From positions 1,692,501 through 1,756,500 of the forward strand of contig NC_018212.1 of assembly GCF_000219625.1 (NCBI RefSeq): a DNA stretch of 64,000 nucleotides, given 5' to 3'. Both the position numbers and the translations under genes were made by a program. The DNA comes from Zymoseptoria tritici IPO323 (lineage: Eukaryota; Ascomycota; Dothideomycetes; Mycosphaerellales; Mycosphaerellaceae). Below, piece after piece: positions 10,467 to 21,734 of the stretch (positions within the stretch are counted from its first letter, which is position 1; every line of letters begins with the position of its first letter). The notes below the pieces were generated by a model that saw only the letters and a list, made by a program, of their open reading frames with translations, was not told where the DNA came from and did no database searches.

Positions 10467-13400
10467 CGGAGGGTGTGCGGAGCTTTCCCATGATTAGCTG
10501 CCGTCTTATTCTCGACCTCACTGTCTCTCTTCTTCTCACCTCATTATTCTCGCTTTTCTCGCCTGACTCTTCTTGAACTTTCGACGATGAGCACTGCGGT
10601 GTGTCATTGTGTCATTGTTGACAAGGTCGAGTTTGACAAGTTCTTCATTTCGCATTTGTGCCCGCGGCGAAGACTTTTGGCCAATCGCCAGAAGAACATG
10701 CTCGGCCTGCGAGATCCGCACAGCGTACTCGAAGCTACGCGTATGCAAGCAGAGAGACATCACGTCGACCATGTTCAGCGATGAGGATGCTCGTATCTCA
10801 ATGTCGCCACTCTCATTCCCGCCAGAAGAGATGTTTCGCTGTCCATAGCCCGGAAAGAGCTGAGAAACGAACGCGTTCTCCGAACCTTCCGATGCTCTGT
10901 GCGGCATGTGCTTCGGGGAAGTGAGGTTGATGGTCGATGCCGAAGTCAGTGAGAATCGGTCAGCATCCTCAAGACACGAATGCGCTGCCTGTTCCGGCTC
11001 ACGTGGGTCTTGCTGGAGTGCTTTCATTTCATGCTGCGAGTTTCGGTCCACGGAATGCATCTCGTCGCCAGGACGGCCGCAGCAGACTGGACGCCGCACT
11101 CGCAGGCCGAACGGTTCGGACTCGTAGTAGGCCTTTGAGCGTCTCCTCAAGTTGACAAGTATGAGCCGGCGCCATCAAAATCATTACGGATATGCTGGAG
11201 GACGAATCCGACATGACTTCCTACAAAGTGTGTTTGCACCAGCTGCGGAAGTTGCTTCCATCATCATCACCTTCTCGAGAAGGCCGCTCCGCAGGCCTTT
11301 GGTTCAGTGCTGGCCTTGTTGGACTCTTTTCGCTCAACCTTCGTCGTTGCCATTGGCAGAATTTGCGAGTGTCCATCTGCTGCAAATCTCACCCGCGGCC
11401 TTGAGGGATGTCGCAGCAAGCACTCCACCTTTGCCCATTGTTTCGTCGGCCTGGATCAAGCTGCTTTTGCTTGCCAGATGAGCACTAGCCGCAGCGGTCA
11501 TGACCATAGGAGGGCTTTTGCCAGCGGTCCTCAATGCCTGCTAGGCGGCATGTCAAGGCGGATGGTCATCCTGATATCGTACCTTCCGGGCCTTGGACGA
11601 GCTGTCCGTGTCTGTCAGGACATATTAACAACATTGTTCTGCTCACATCCGAAGGCTGACATTGAGGAGCCCTTCAAGTCGCCTGGAACATGTTGACAGT
11701 TCCATTCCGCTCCCGCCTGAAACCTAGGTTCCCAAGAAACTCTCACTCTCGCCCAGGAGCCAGTGTCAGCATCGTCAACACTCCGTCCAGCTTGTGTGTC
11801 GTCCGGAAACTCTTGCTGTCAATATGGTCACGCTCTCGTCTCATTGCATTGGCTCATCGTGTATTTGGGAGTATCCACCCGAGAATTTGTCCGCGAGATG
11901 CGAGCCCGATACCACACGCTTCCATGCAATGCAGAGCCTGCCGTTCGACGAGTTTCCTGCAAATCTCGTGTCGAGTGTCCAGTACGAAACATGCAACCTC
12001 ATCGGCCGAGGACGATAAGGAGTCATGTGGCAACGCTAATGCAGCCCTGAAAGACACAGCTGCACGGTGCAGCTCCCAAGATGTCCTCTTCCTGTGGTAG
12101 CTTGATGCTGGAAAAGCAAGCAGGCGCGCAACATCGCTGCTCCACCTCGTGTTTCGTCTACACCATGGATCATTTCTGCGGCGTCTCCAAGATCAACTAC
12201 CGTCTCGTTCAAAGTCAAAGCCATCGACAAGAAGCAATGGATCTCCCCCATGAAGTGTTCAGTCACGAAGCATGCCGTCGTTGTGTCGCTGCACTTCTTG
12301 AAGCTGTGCCTGCGTGCCCAAGGACCTCTCCCAGAGCGACGCACTGTTCCAACATACAACATTCCACCTGAGATTCCAATCATTACTAAAGATGAGTGCA
12401 TCCTTCCCATCGGATTGCAGCATTGCCTCGGATCCGTTCATAATTACATATGGAGCGATGAGACTGGACTCAGATGGGGTGTACCTGCAAGCAGTTAGGC
12501 GCCGAACGAGGAAAGTCGGAGATTACCAGAGAGTGGCAGTGATGGTGCTGGTCGCTGTAATCGTATGCATTGCCCAGGACAATCGGGAACGAGGAGATGT
12601 GATTGCTGGAAAGGCTGTCGGAGCTGAAAAGAAAGTGCAGGAGAACACTGACCAACCCTCATCTCGATTGGGACGCACATGGGTGATCAGGAGACTGGCA
12701 GTGTCAGAGGTGAGAAGCAAGCTGGCGGTCCGCTTTGTAGCTTGCCAGTAGGGTTGTACCAATATGACTTACATTGCCCACTCCGCATCTCACTTCTGCC
12801 ATCCTGACACTGACCGAAGCTAAGCGAAGCCATGTCAACAAAGCAACGCAAAGACAGTCCGGACCGTGTGTGGTCCTCCAGTTTCGGGAGACATGATCTC
12901 CAAAAGATCGAGGTCAGAGTAACTCCGCGACTATCAGGACCGTGCTTGGCCATCCGCTGGACGCTCACTCCGCAACCGCTGGCATCACCGCAAGTCAAGT
13001 CGAGAGAAATGAGCAAGACGATCTCAGCTTGGGAATCTCACATGCACGTGCAGGTACACAGGTCTTGACGTTCAGCTCTTCTCTCCATGACCAACTTGGG
13101 TTCAACCTTTCTGCCGTGAAATGCCCAGTGCTGACGACACGACGGATGAAAGTCAGGAAGAAGCAAGAAGGGTTCCGGGACAGTGTTTTGCAAAGCGGCG
13201 GTAACAGAAGCCGGGAATCATTCAAGTGAAGAGACAAACCATGTGCGAACCCCACGATGCGCACAGCTCAAGTAGAACTTGTTCGCGGTTCGGCGACGAC
13301 GTCTCACGGTTATATGTTTCCCTAAACGGCAAAATGCACGTGGAGTCTGACATACTGCAATGGCTCTCCAGTTGGAACTGTACTTTGCTGATCCACCTTC

Positions 13401-13822
13401 ACGGGTAAGATCAGTAGCGTCGGCTCGTCGAAATCGTATTGGCCTTGACCGGAGGTCCGATACGCTACCAAGAGTACTGAGCGCTGACCTGTGCTTGATT
13501 AGGCTGCAAATGGCGTGGTGACCGCATCCACGCTTGCTCAGTCTCGTCTCTCTCTCGATCCCAAAGATACGCAAAGCCTCATCGCTCCTCGAGATCCTCA
13601 TTACCTCCACATCTCGGCATTTACGAATGATCCTTCAGTCTTGCCCGCGGTGTACGACACCATACTGGCCGCTGAGAGTTCCAGCGATGTTACTCAATGC
13701 TGTGGATTCGGAAAAAAGCTCCGTGGAGACAGCGAGTATGTTGTGAAGCCCGCTCGGTGGAACTGCAACGAGAGACGTGGCAGCGCCTTACGCCTCTCGA
13801 ATGCTTCGATAGAAAGCCAGAC
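10467..13822. other. 3.3-kb gap between A1 and the SLATT gene, no supported gene
   Basis: GC content is like coding DNA, and many medium open frames (60-200 codons) overlap on both strands. None has a recognisable domain, and I could not find splice sites that join them into one protein. Short stretches look protein-like on the minus strand (for example around 10650-10760 and 12150-12330). A decayed gene is possible. It separates A1 from its neighbour much more widely than the compact A2/B2 pair. Confidence 0.4.
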
Positions 13823-15047
13823 TCAACAAGGATGACTCCACGCTCCGCCCACAGCCTGCTCTGAGTCCCGTGAAAGATCCTTTGTAACTTTGGTGGTCTG
13901 CTTGTTCGACTTGGTCCGTTCCACTCCTGGCGGTCTTGCCGCGCTAGCTGGACTCTCGTCGGGATCGGTGATGGCTGCTGCGCCCACTAGCGCACTCTCT
14001 GGCGCAGGTGCTACATTGGGAGGTCGTGGATCTGGAGGATCTGCAGCGGTGGACGAGTCACCATCCGGCAAAGTCGCTGGAGCGCCTACTGCATCCTTCG
14101 GAGGTTCCTGTTCAGTTGGCTTCGCGGCGCCTGTCGTTGGCGTATCATTCTTGGAGGGAAGAGGTCTTTTCGTAGCGGGACTTTCGTCTGGGTCTGGCAA
14201 GGGGACTGCAGCATGAGCCGGTGCCGGATTACCATCGACGACAGGAGCTGTGGCTGGCGCTGGCGCTACAGGCAGAGCTGGCAGTCCAGGTCGACTTCGG
14301 AGGCCAGAATTTGATGGATCACTACCAACACCTGCTCCGCCGTAATAATCCGGATCATTGATGGTGTTCGTCTTGACAGCTCGATCGTAAAGCCTCGTAA
14401 GCCTTGCAACCTCACTCCTCACAGTTACAGACTCATCAGTATCGATGGCATCGTAGCCATGAATGCCCTGGCTGATTCCTCTTCAAAGGCGGAGTATGAA
14501 TGTCAGCGGATCTCTCGGAAAGTCATGGAGGTTGAAAGGCTTCCGAATTTTATGCCTTCCATGGTATGAGAGCTTACCTCCACATGATCGCCGAGCTGTG
14601 GATCTCATCTACAACACGCTCCAAATCATCTCGAAACATCCTTGCTCGCATGGGCTGTCCGCGTGACTTCATGAACGCCACAAGTCCGGCGATGATAGTA
14701 TTCAATGCTCCAATGACAGTGATGATCCACCCGGGTGAGTTGCTCGCTCCCATTCCCGTCAATGCAGCTCCCAACACCACCTGCGTGAGAAGCATTGTGT
14801 TGATCAAAGCCGAGGTGAGCGCGTACATCCTTCCTTGTGATCTGCGATGTTGGACCGCTCGGTAGTAGAGAGAATCCTCGGGCGGGTAATATGTCTTGCC
14901 AGGTGGATAATCTGTTGGGCGATTGCCGACGAGATGGCAGAACTGCTTGTACGCATCTGTAAGAGGCTGGATGTCTCGCTGATCGGACGGTGAAGGGCCT
15001 GGGAATTGTAGGAGCGCTGACCTCTCATCTGTGCTGCTGGCGGACAT
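13823..15047 (-). CDS. fungal SLATT-type two-TM protein (375 aa)
   Basis: Exon 1 is 14578-15047 (ATG in a CCACCATG context) and exon 2 is 13823-14480. The 97-nt intron runs from GTAAGC to TTTGAAG with a CGCTGAC branch. Residues 50-65 (TYYPPEDSLYYRAVQHRR), two hydrophobic helices (about 75-100 and 107-126), the KSRGQP motif after TM2 and a helix ending in MWRGI match the fungal SLATT domain family (SMODS/SLOG-associating two-TM domain). The remaining roughly 180 residues are a Pro/Ala/Asp/Glu-rich low-complexity tail, presumably cytosolic. Bacterial SLATT proteins are predicted membrane effectors of nucleotide-signalled immunity; the fungal role is unknown. It is divergent from B1, with 535 bp between the start codons. 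Confidence 0.83.
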
Positions 15048-15582
15048 GGTGGACGATGATCGTGCGGGCTTCGGCAGTGGAGAACGGTCCACGGCGGCCT
15101 CGAGGCTTTCAGTCAATCTTTCTCGCAACACTCCCCGTCTTCGCACTCGCCGAAGATGGGTTGGAGGAGATCGGTCATCTCGAGGAAGAAAGGAGGCCCA
15201 TCCTTGTGATGGCGCAATGGGATAGAGTTTCGGAGGAGCATCTTGCCGAAGAGAGGCAAGAACGGCCCACAAGGAACGCCTAGCGTACCTGCGACTGCCG
15301 GCATCGAAACGAAACGGTGAGGTATATGTTTTGAAGCTAAGGTATGAGCTCTCACTCTCTACCTGTTGCAAGCATCGCAGCTCGAATCTTCTGCCAATCT
15401 GAACGGTTCAGCAGCTCACTTCGCTTTGTTGCTGCGCAGATGATCAATCCGCGAAGACAACGCACCGGCAATACTTCGGTCAGCGATAACGGGCCGTGCG
15501 ATAAGGAGAGCACGAATGTCGAAATTGGCCCTCGTCTTGATCGGCACTTGCGCATGAAACATCTCGGCATGCGCTCCGACTG
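15048..15582. promoter_or_regulatory. divergent intergenic region between the SLATT gene and B1
   Basis: 535 bp lies between two divergently oriented start codons and must hold both promoters. No clear TATA box or repeated operator-like motif is visible. Overlapping open frames here are not supported. Confidence 0.45.
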
Positions 15583-17594
15583 ATGGCCCGCCACGATCCT
15601 AGGGATCTCCAACGCTTACTTGCGCACCAAGTGGACCAGAATGGGAACGCCTTTTCGGATTCGGGCGAGCTTCGAGATCTCATGAGAGCTCGAAATCGAT
15701 CAGCCGCGCCGAGCCCAATGTCCATTGCAAGGAGAACACCAAAGTCGGGTCCATCACCATCCGGGATGAGTACGAGAATTCTGGACCCGCCTTGACTTTC
15801 AGGCCATTGACCAGTCGCACAGTGCTCTCATCTCTCAGTCCAAGTCAGCCAGCGGACGGCGGTTCTGGACCTTCCACAAACCTCAACAGACGGTCCATGC
15901 CGAAGTCTCGCCAAGCCAATGAGCCCGGAAGCGTGAGAAACGCACATCACAACGAGGAGGACGAGGAAAATGACCACGAGATTTCCGCCACCGCCAGAAG
16001 CATCAGGAACGTTGGACGAGGTGTCCCGCCTCGCTCGTGGACCGTTTCCTCGGTCACGGGCCGGCGAGACTCCAAGGGTCTTCTCAAATACACTGTTCGC
16101 TGGGATCCATCGACTCATCCGACCAGCAGCCTACAGACGGACTTCCACAATGGCCACCAAAGAGTCTACGTCGAGGGCAGACCTTGGCGGGTAGAGAGCC
16201 TCGACGCCGTCGAGCCGGTCGGAGGATTACCGCACACTCGCGTGCGATGGAAGTCCACGGTTCACCCCGTTTGGGAATTGTCGTCCGCATGTGACACTCT
16301 GGCCGACTATGATCGTCACCATCCAACGCCAGGAAAGCCGCTTGACTTTCAACGATGGAGCCTCTACATCCAGAATGTGCAAGACCCGGAGGTGGTATCT
16401 GACGCGGATGTGCACGGAACAATCGATGACGACGTGTTCGTTCCTCGGCAGGGCATAGACTACACTCAGAGCTTGTTGCATCGCTCCAAGAAGCAGCTCA
16501 AGCATGCTGGCTTGAAAAATCCGTCCGTCCTGCAGCAACTGAACATGCCCCGCCGGCAGAAACTTACATTCTCCAACTCGTTCACGGAGTCGGGAAAGAC
16601 TTGGGATCTCTCGCAGGACATCAAATTCCGGGCTACATTCGTTCACATTGCCGGGCATTCACAGTCTAGTCGATGCTCGCGTTGTGTCGAAAAGGGTGGC
16701 GTCTTCGACAAATGCGTCACTTCGAGAGACGTCTTCGCAGGTGCGTGCACAAATTGCGCTGTCGCTGGTCGGGGCACGTCGTGCGAATATCACAACAAAT
16801 GTGAGCAGTCAATACCTTTGTTGTGGAACGCTCTACTGACCATTGCAGTGGAATGGAGAAAGGACATCCTCCCGGACGCCGTTGAAGAGGAAGAAGATGA
16901 GATCGATGACCCCGCGGACGCCCAGGATGCCACGCAAGATGCTGTATCGAACATGTCTGCTTTGCGACTCGTCGACAACGCTGCCGCTCAGGATGCCACG
17001 GTATTGGAGCGCATTCAAACCGCCTCAGCTGCTTCACGCATTGCCTTGCCAGCGAGAAAGCCCGTCCGGATCTCAGGCTCCAGCGTTCCGCAAGCAAGCT
17101 CACCTAGCCGGCGGAAGAGAGACCGCGACGCAGGAGATGGTGAAGAAGACCTCTCGAGACCGACGAAGCGGCGCGATTCGGGAGTCTCCGCTGCGCAAGG
17201 AGCGTACCCTTCGCCGCCGCCGGTGGAGGAAATCGACACAATGTACCACCTCAAGTGCCGCGTGTCTGGCAGACGCTGCATTGATCCCAACGTCGGCTTT
17301 CTGCTGCCAGAGAATTTGACAGACTACAAACGTTTCATCGTCTTTAACGATGAGGTATTCGGAAAGGGTGAGCTTACGACTGAGCAAGTCAAGTTCATCA
17401 TCAGCTGCTCGCCCTGCGGCCTGGCGTTGAAGCTGGACCAAGGCTGGGACGATGTGCGAAGCCTTGCCGGTATGACGTACGTCTCAAGGTGGAGATACTT
17501 TTCAGATCTCTACTATGATCTGCTGGGGACCGCGATCAAGCGGTACTGCCCCTTTCGGCCGAACACGATCATCGACCTCAGCGAGGATGACTGA
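15583..17594 (+). CDS. B1: tandem chromo-like / cysteine-cluster protein (626 aa, three exons)
   Basis: Exons proposed are 15583-15769, 15853-16800 and 16849-17594. The last intron (48 nt, GTGAGC to TTGCAG, CTGAC branch) is clear. The first (GTACGA donor) is inferred because the upstream exon matches exon 1 of the paralog at 21735, so its acceptor is provisional. The protein has two chromodomain-like segments (about residues 129-157, with LLKYTVRW, and 191-219, with TRVRW then PVWEL). A cysteine cluster of DUF3716 type follows (about 337-375: CSRC, then KCVTS, GACTNC and CEYH), then an acidic/basic disordered stretch, and a C-terminal domain ending IIDLSEDD, a good SUMO-interaction motif. A nuclear chromatin role is an inference. 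Confidence 0.75.
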
Positions 17595-18874
17595 TGCGTG
17601 GAAAATATGCAGAGCTGTTCAGTCATAGAGACAATGTTGAGCTAGATGCCGAGAACTTGCACGATCGATTTCTCTGACAGTAAGTGAGAGAGGTCTCCTT
17701 CGTACTTTTCTTCTGTGGCCTACGAGGGAGAGGCTCTACATGATTTTCCGGGTGTGAATCCAAATGGAAGATCGTCGTGGGAGAGAAGTTCAGAGTAGCC
17801 ACAAGTCGTGTCAAAATGCGGTCAACTCGGAACATATTTGTGCTGATCAAGTGCAAAGTCCCCATGCATTTGCTCGGCGGGCGTGAGCATGGTAGGTGGT
17901 TACGGTGCCTTCACATCCAGTTAACTCTAAGCTTCAGCTCCACCATCCCATAACAGTCTCCCACTCCTCTTCCACATCTCTCATCTTCCCTTCCTTTGTC
18001 CACATAGTTCACCGAGCTCAAGACCCTGGGCTCTCTATCTTCGCCCGCGACGTTTCCCAACGTTCCGCATCCAGAGGTGCGCACATCTCTGTGCGCATGC
18101 GCACCTGTCCTCTTGCGTTTCCGATATGCTAGACGGTTTCGAATCGATCGCCGGACACAAGTGTTGTGGCTTCGCGTGTACCATTTGAGGGGTCTGCTCT
18201 GGTATTCCAGTAAGATGAGCGCAGGAATGACCCACCTTCGAGGTTTCACCGTCGCAATCGTCCGGGAGTTCGGATTAGCATTGGCAAGCGTAGAACAGGA
18301 TGAATTTCGCTTTTCGATTTACAAAATACGGTCTCGCCGACATGCCGTCTCGCGGACACGCATCACCCGCTGAAGATCAGTCAAATCACTGTCGAGTCTG
18401 ACGACTGATGCCTGAGATGTACGTCCGGAGCTGCGGGGCTGTGGACGATGACACGGAGAGCGTCCTGAGGTTGCTGAGGTTGCATTTCACTGAGAAAGTC
18501 TCGGAAGAATTCAAACTTTGAAGATGGCATGCTCCAAAATCTTCAGAGATTGAGCGATGGGGTGGAGAGTGGTCGAACAAGTGGCAGGACCTCGAGGAGT
18601 CGAACACTTCGGTCCAGGAGTGGTGCGATGGCATGACTGCGTTCCGCTGCTGATCAAAGTTGACGTCCGTTGCGGAAAGACATTGTTGGGCCATGTTGCA
18701 GTACTGAAGTCGCCACGTCAAGAAATACGCCGCCACTGACAATCGACCAGACGTTGCCTGCAATTCGATTGTCCGAAGCACTAATTTCCCAGCTATGATA
18801 CATTTTGGGGCGTCGGAGGAACGCACCGACCGAATGCACACAACCGAATGCCCACGAACTTCATGTCCGCCTGC
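17595..18874. other. intergenic between convergent B1 and A2
   Basis: 3'-to-3' spacer of about 1.3 kb. A 151-codon open frame on the minus strand (18386-18841) has no motif and I do not support it. Terminators of B1 and A2 must lie here, but no specific site can be named. Confidence 0.4.
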
Positions 18875-21187
18875 TTACTTCCGCCTACGAAGGCTAACTT
18901 CCTTGCCATTCCTTCCTGCATCCGCGTTCTCCTCGTCCACCGCCTTCATCGCCTTCTTGCACAAGACCCCACCGCCATGATCCGCACAGTACCGACACGG
19001 CCTCCGCTGATCCATCGGCTTGAACGCAGGGCGAACCACATTTTCGGAAACGTCCAGCAAGCTGGGGAAGAAAGCCAACACACGAGGAGGGAACATGAAC
19101 TGAACCAGCACGTATGCCTTTCCGTGCCCTCTTTTTGCGTCCAATAGGCGATGTACCGAGAACTTGTACTTGTCAGCCGGCGGAAACGTGGCTCTCACCG
19201 CGGCGAAGATGTCTTGACTTTGCAACTGCATGCCGGTGATGTCGGCAATGTAGTATCTGCCTGTCGGGGATGGGATCCCCTCGGGTTTGATCTCTTGGCC
19301 GCGGATCTTGACGATGGTGTTCAGCATCCAGGTGGCGAAGTGGAAGGGCTCAACGATCCAGGCAAGTGGGCCGCACCGTCGGATGGAATGTGAGATTAGG
19401 CCAGCATCGTCGCAAGCACGTTTCACTTCCTGTTCTCGGAGGTCGGTGAGCCCATTGTCGGGTGTGCCGGTCAAGAGGATCAAAGACTTCGAGTGATCCT
19501 TCCTGGCAAGAGCTGAGTGTGAGATGGTACAGGGTGGTGGCAGCAGTGGTCTCCTCTCCAAGGAGCGGGAGCTTGAAGGAGCAGAGTGTTGGACCAGTTT
19601 TGCTTTGCGCAGGCCGCGGTGGGAAGATGACGGCGTGAGTGGTCGGAGAGCTGCAACTTTGGCTCAGCATTTCTTTTTCGACGACGGCACGAAGGCCACA
19701 GCTGAAGCATTCTCACCGAGGGAGCCGGGCGGAGGGCACGTTGCGGCACGGGGGGACCTCTTCGGACTCGAAAGAACAGAAACGCTTGCGTTACCAACGA
19801 CATCTTCCTCTTTGACTTTGACGGTCGTCGCATCGTTCGACCTCGTGCGAGTTGTTGCTGGAGTCTTTGACTTCTTGAATCCGCTTCGAGAGGCGTCCTT
19901 GTTTTCACTCCGTCCATCGTTCTGCTTCGTCTTAATGCGTGTAACAACAACTGGACTGCTGTTTGGTGGAGTGGGAAGGCCAGATCTCGTCGTTCCGGCT
20001 GGAACATCTTTCGTGCCTTGGACATCGGCTGTCACGGCTGGAATACCGGCGGCGAATGTGGTATCGGACTCCGTCGACGCCTTTGGTTTTTTCTTGTTGA
20101 CCTTGGGAAGCTTCGAACGCTTGCTCGGGCTGGGTACAAAGGAGCTGGCGGCTGGTGCGGCTGGTTCGGCTGATTCGTTCGAGTCTGGCGGAGAGGGAGC
20201 GCTCTGTACAACTGTCGTGGCCAGTCGTGGACGTTTGCTTGGTCCAGCTTTGGAGTCTGTGATGGGTGGCATGGGGTAGCCCAGCTTTGGGACATGAGAC
20301 GCAGTGCCGTCGTCTGCATGATCACTCTCCTGCACGAGCACATCGGCCTTGCGTTTTCCCTTGGAAGTTACCTTTGGAGCATCGGAGGTGGCCTTCGCTG
20401 GAGAGGCGACGCTGATCTTGTTGGGTGCACTTGCGGTGGATTTGGGTGTGACAGTCTTGGACGTGCTTCGCGGGCGGCACTTGATATCCTCCGCAGAAAT
20501 CAGGTTAGAGCCGCTCCGTTCATGCGCACGAGTTGTTGTAATCAGTAGAAGCTCCGCGGCGATGTCATGAAGAGCGGCGTCGTCCCGGATCCACCGCTGC
20601 AGCCCAGCTGCAATTTCGACAGCCGCACCTCGACAAAAACCTTCGCGGACACCTTTGAGCTTGTGAGGCTTGACTTTGCGAGCCAACAACTCTCGCCTCA
20701 TCTCGGCGAAGAATACAGGGAGGTCAATCTGCGCAGAATCGCCAAGCCAACAATCGACCATCTGCTGGATGCAACAGGAACCCAGCCGACTTTTGGGAGT
20801 ATGAGTCGTCAGAACGTCCAAAGACTTGAGCATTTCCTTCTTGTTGGCTTTCCGACTCCAGGGCAGGACGACCTTGGTAGCTCTTCGAGGTGCTGTCATC
20901 CTGCCGAGAGGCGACGAACCGACATCGTCCGTTGAAGTGTCCGAAGCGTCCGAATCGCTGTCATCATCGTCGCTGGACGACTCAGAGTGCTTATCCTCCG
21001 CCTCGCTTTCCGGCTTTTCGGCTTTGACTTTGGCTGCCTCTTTCTCGCGCTTCTGCTTCCGCCTCTCGCTCGGCTTCGTCTCTGCAGGCACAAAGTTTTG
21101 TCCGTCCGGAAGAATTTCGAGGCCAGGAGATTCGGATCGGACTCGCTTCTTGCCCGCCTTCTTTCTGGGCGATCTCGGCTTGAGCAT
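18875..21187 (-). CDS. A2: lineage-specific zinc-knuckle protein (748 aa, two exons)
   Basis: Exon 1 is 19717-21187 and exon 2 is 18875-19650. The 66-nt intron (GTGAGA donor, CTGAG branch, GTTGCAG acceptor) fuses two frames that would otherwise look like separate genes. The order is a basic N-terminus, an acidic Ser/Asp run (about 60-85), a helical region that matches residues 75-185 of A1, a long Lys/Pro/Ser-rich linker with several basic clusters, and a C-terminal region (about 545-735) with RYYIADITGM and a C-x2-C-x2-H-x5-C knuckle (Cys709, Cys712, His715, Cys721). It is a paralog of A1 with a longer linker. The start is the ATG at 21187; a GTGAGG...GCTAAC...ACAAG pattern just upstream (about 21188-21250) suggests an additional 5' intron. 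It is divergent from B2. Confidence 0.75.
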
Positions 21188-21734
21188 CCTTGTACAACTT
21201 CCGTCTTGGGTTAGCGTTCTGAAGGCTGTCAAATTTGTGACGGGACCTCACTTCGACTTCGACTCCGACGCCGACGAACACGCAACAAACCAACGATGCA
21301 AACGGCAGAAGTTCAATGAGGTGATTATAAGGCGATGGAGAGATGAAATTGAAAGTGCGACACCAAGACCGGCATTTCTCCTGCATGGCCGCCCGGTACA
21401 GATCTCATGGCCGCAAACTGCGGGTCTCATGCAGCGACCGGGAGTGCTGGACTTTGATACAAATGTGATCAAATCGTCTGTGGCTGTGGCTGTTCATCGA
21501 GAGAACAACCCTGGGAGACCCGCAGTTGGTGCTCGGGACCATTGCCCATCGATTCATTGGCATGTGTCTGCAGCGTCGCGCGGCGCCAGCAGGGCTCCAT
21601 CCTGACTGTGCAATGTTTTTGATTCCACCGCACTATACGCGTGAGTTCGTGTTCGCGTCGGTCATCCCTTCTCCTTTGCCGTTCTCCTGATTTCCCTCTT
21701 TCTTTCCTGCAACCTCATACTGCTTTTATTTTCA
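21188..21734. promoter_or_regulatory. divergent promoter region of A2 and B2
   Basis: About 550 bp lies between the start codons of A2 (minus) and B2 (plus). The A2-proximal part contains a likely 5' UTR intron for A2. The B2-proximal part is pyrimidine-rich (CTTTCTTTCCTGC and similar), as is usual just before fungal start codons. A shared, bidirectional promoter is likely. Confidence 0.5.

Noticed and set aside
15792..15900. Start of B1 at the first open codon near 15792
   Set aside because: That codon is TTG, and the upstream 15583 exon matches exon 1 of paralog B2, so a spliced start is preferred.
19480..20025. 181-codon minus-strand frame bridging A2 exons
   Set aside because: It is an out-of-phase reading of A2; the 66-nt intron joins the two real frames exactly.
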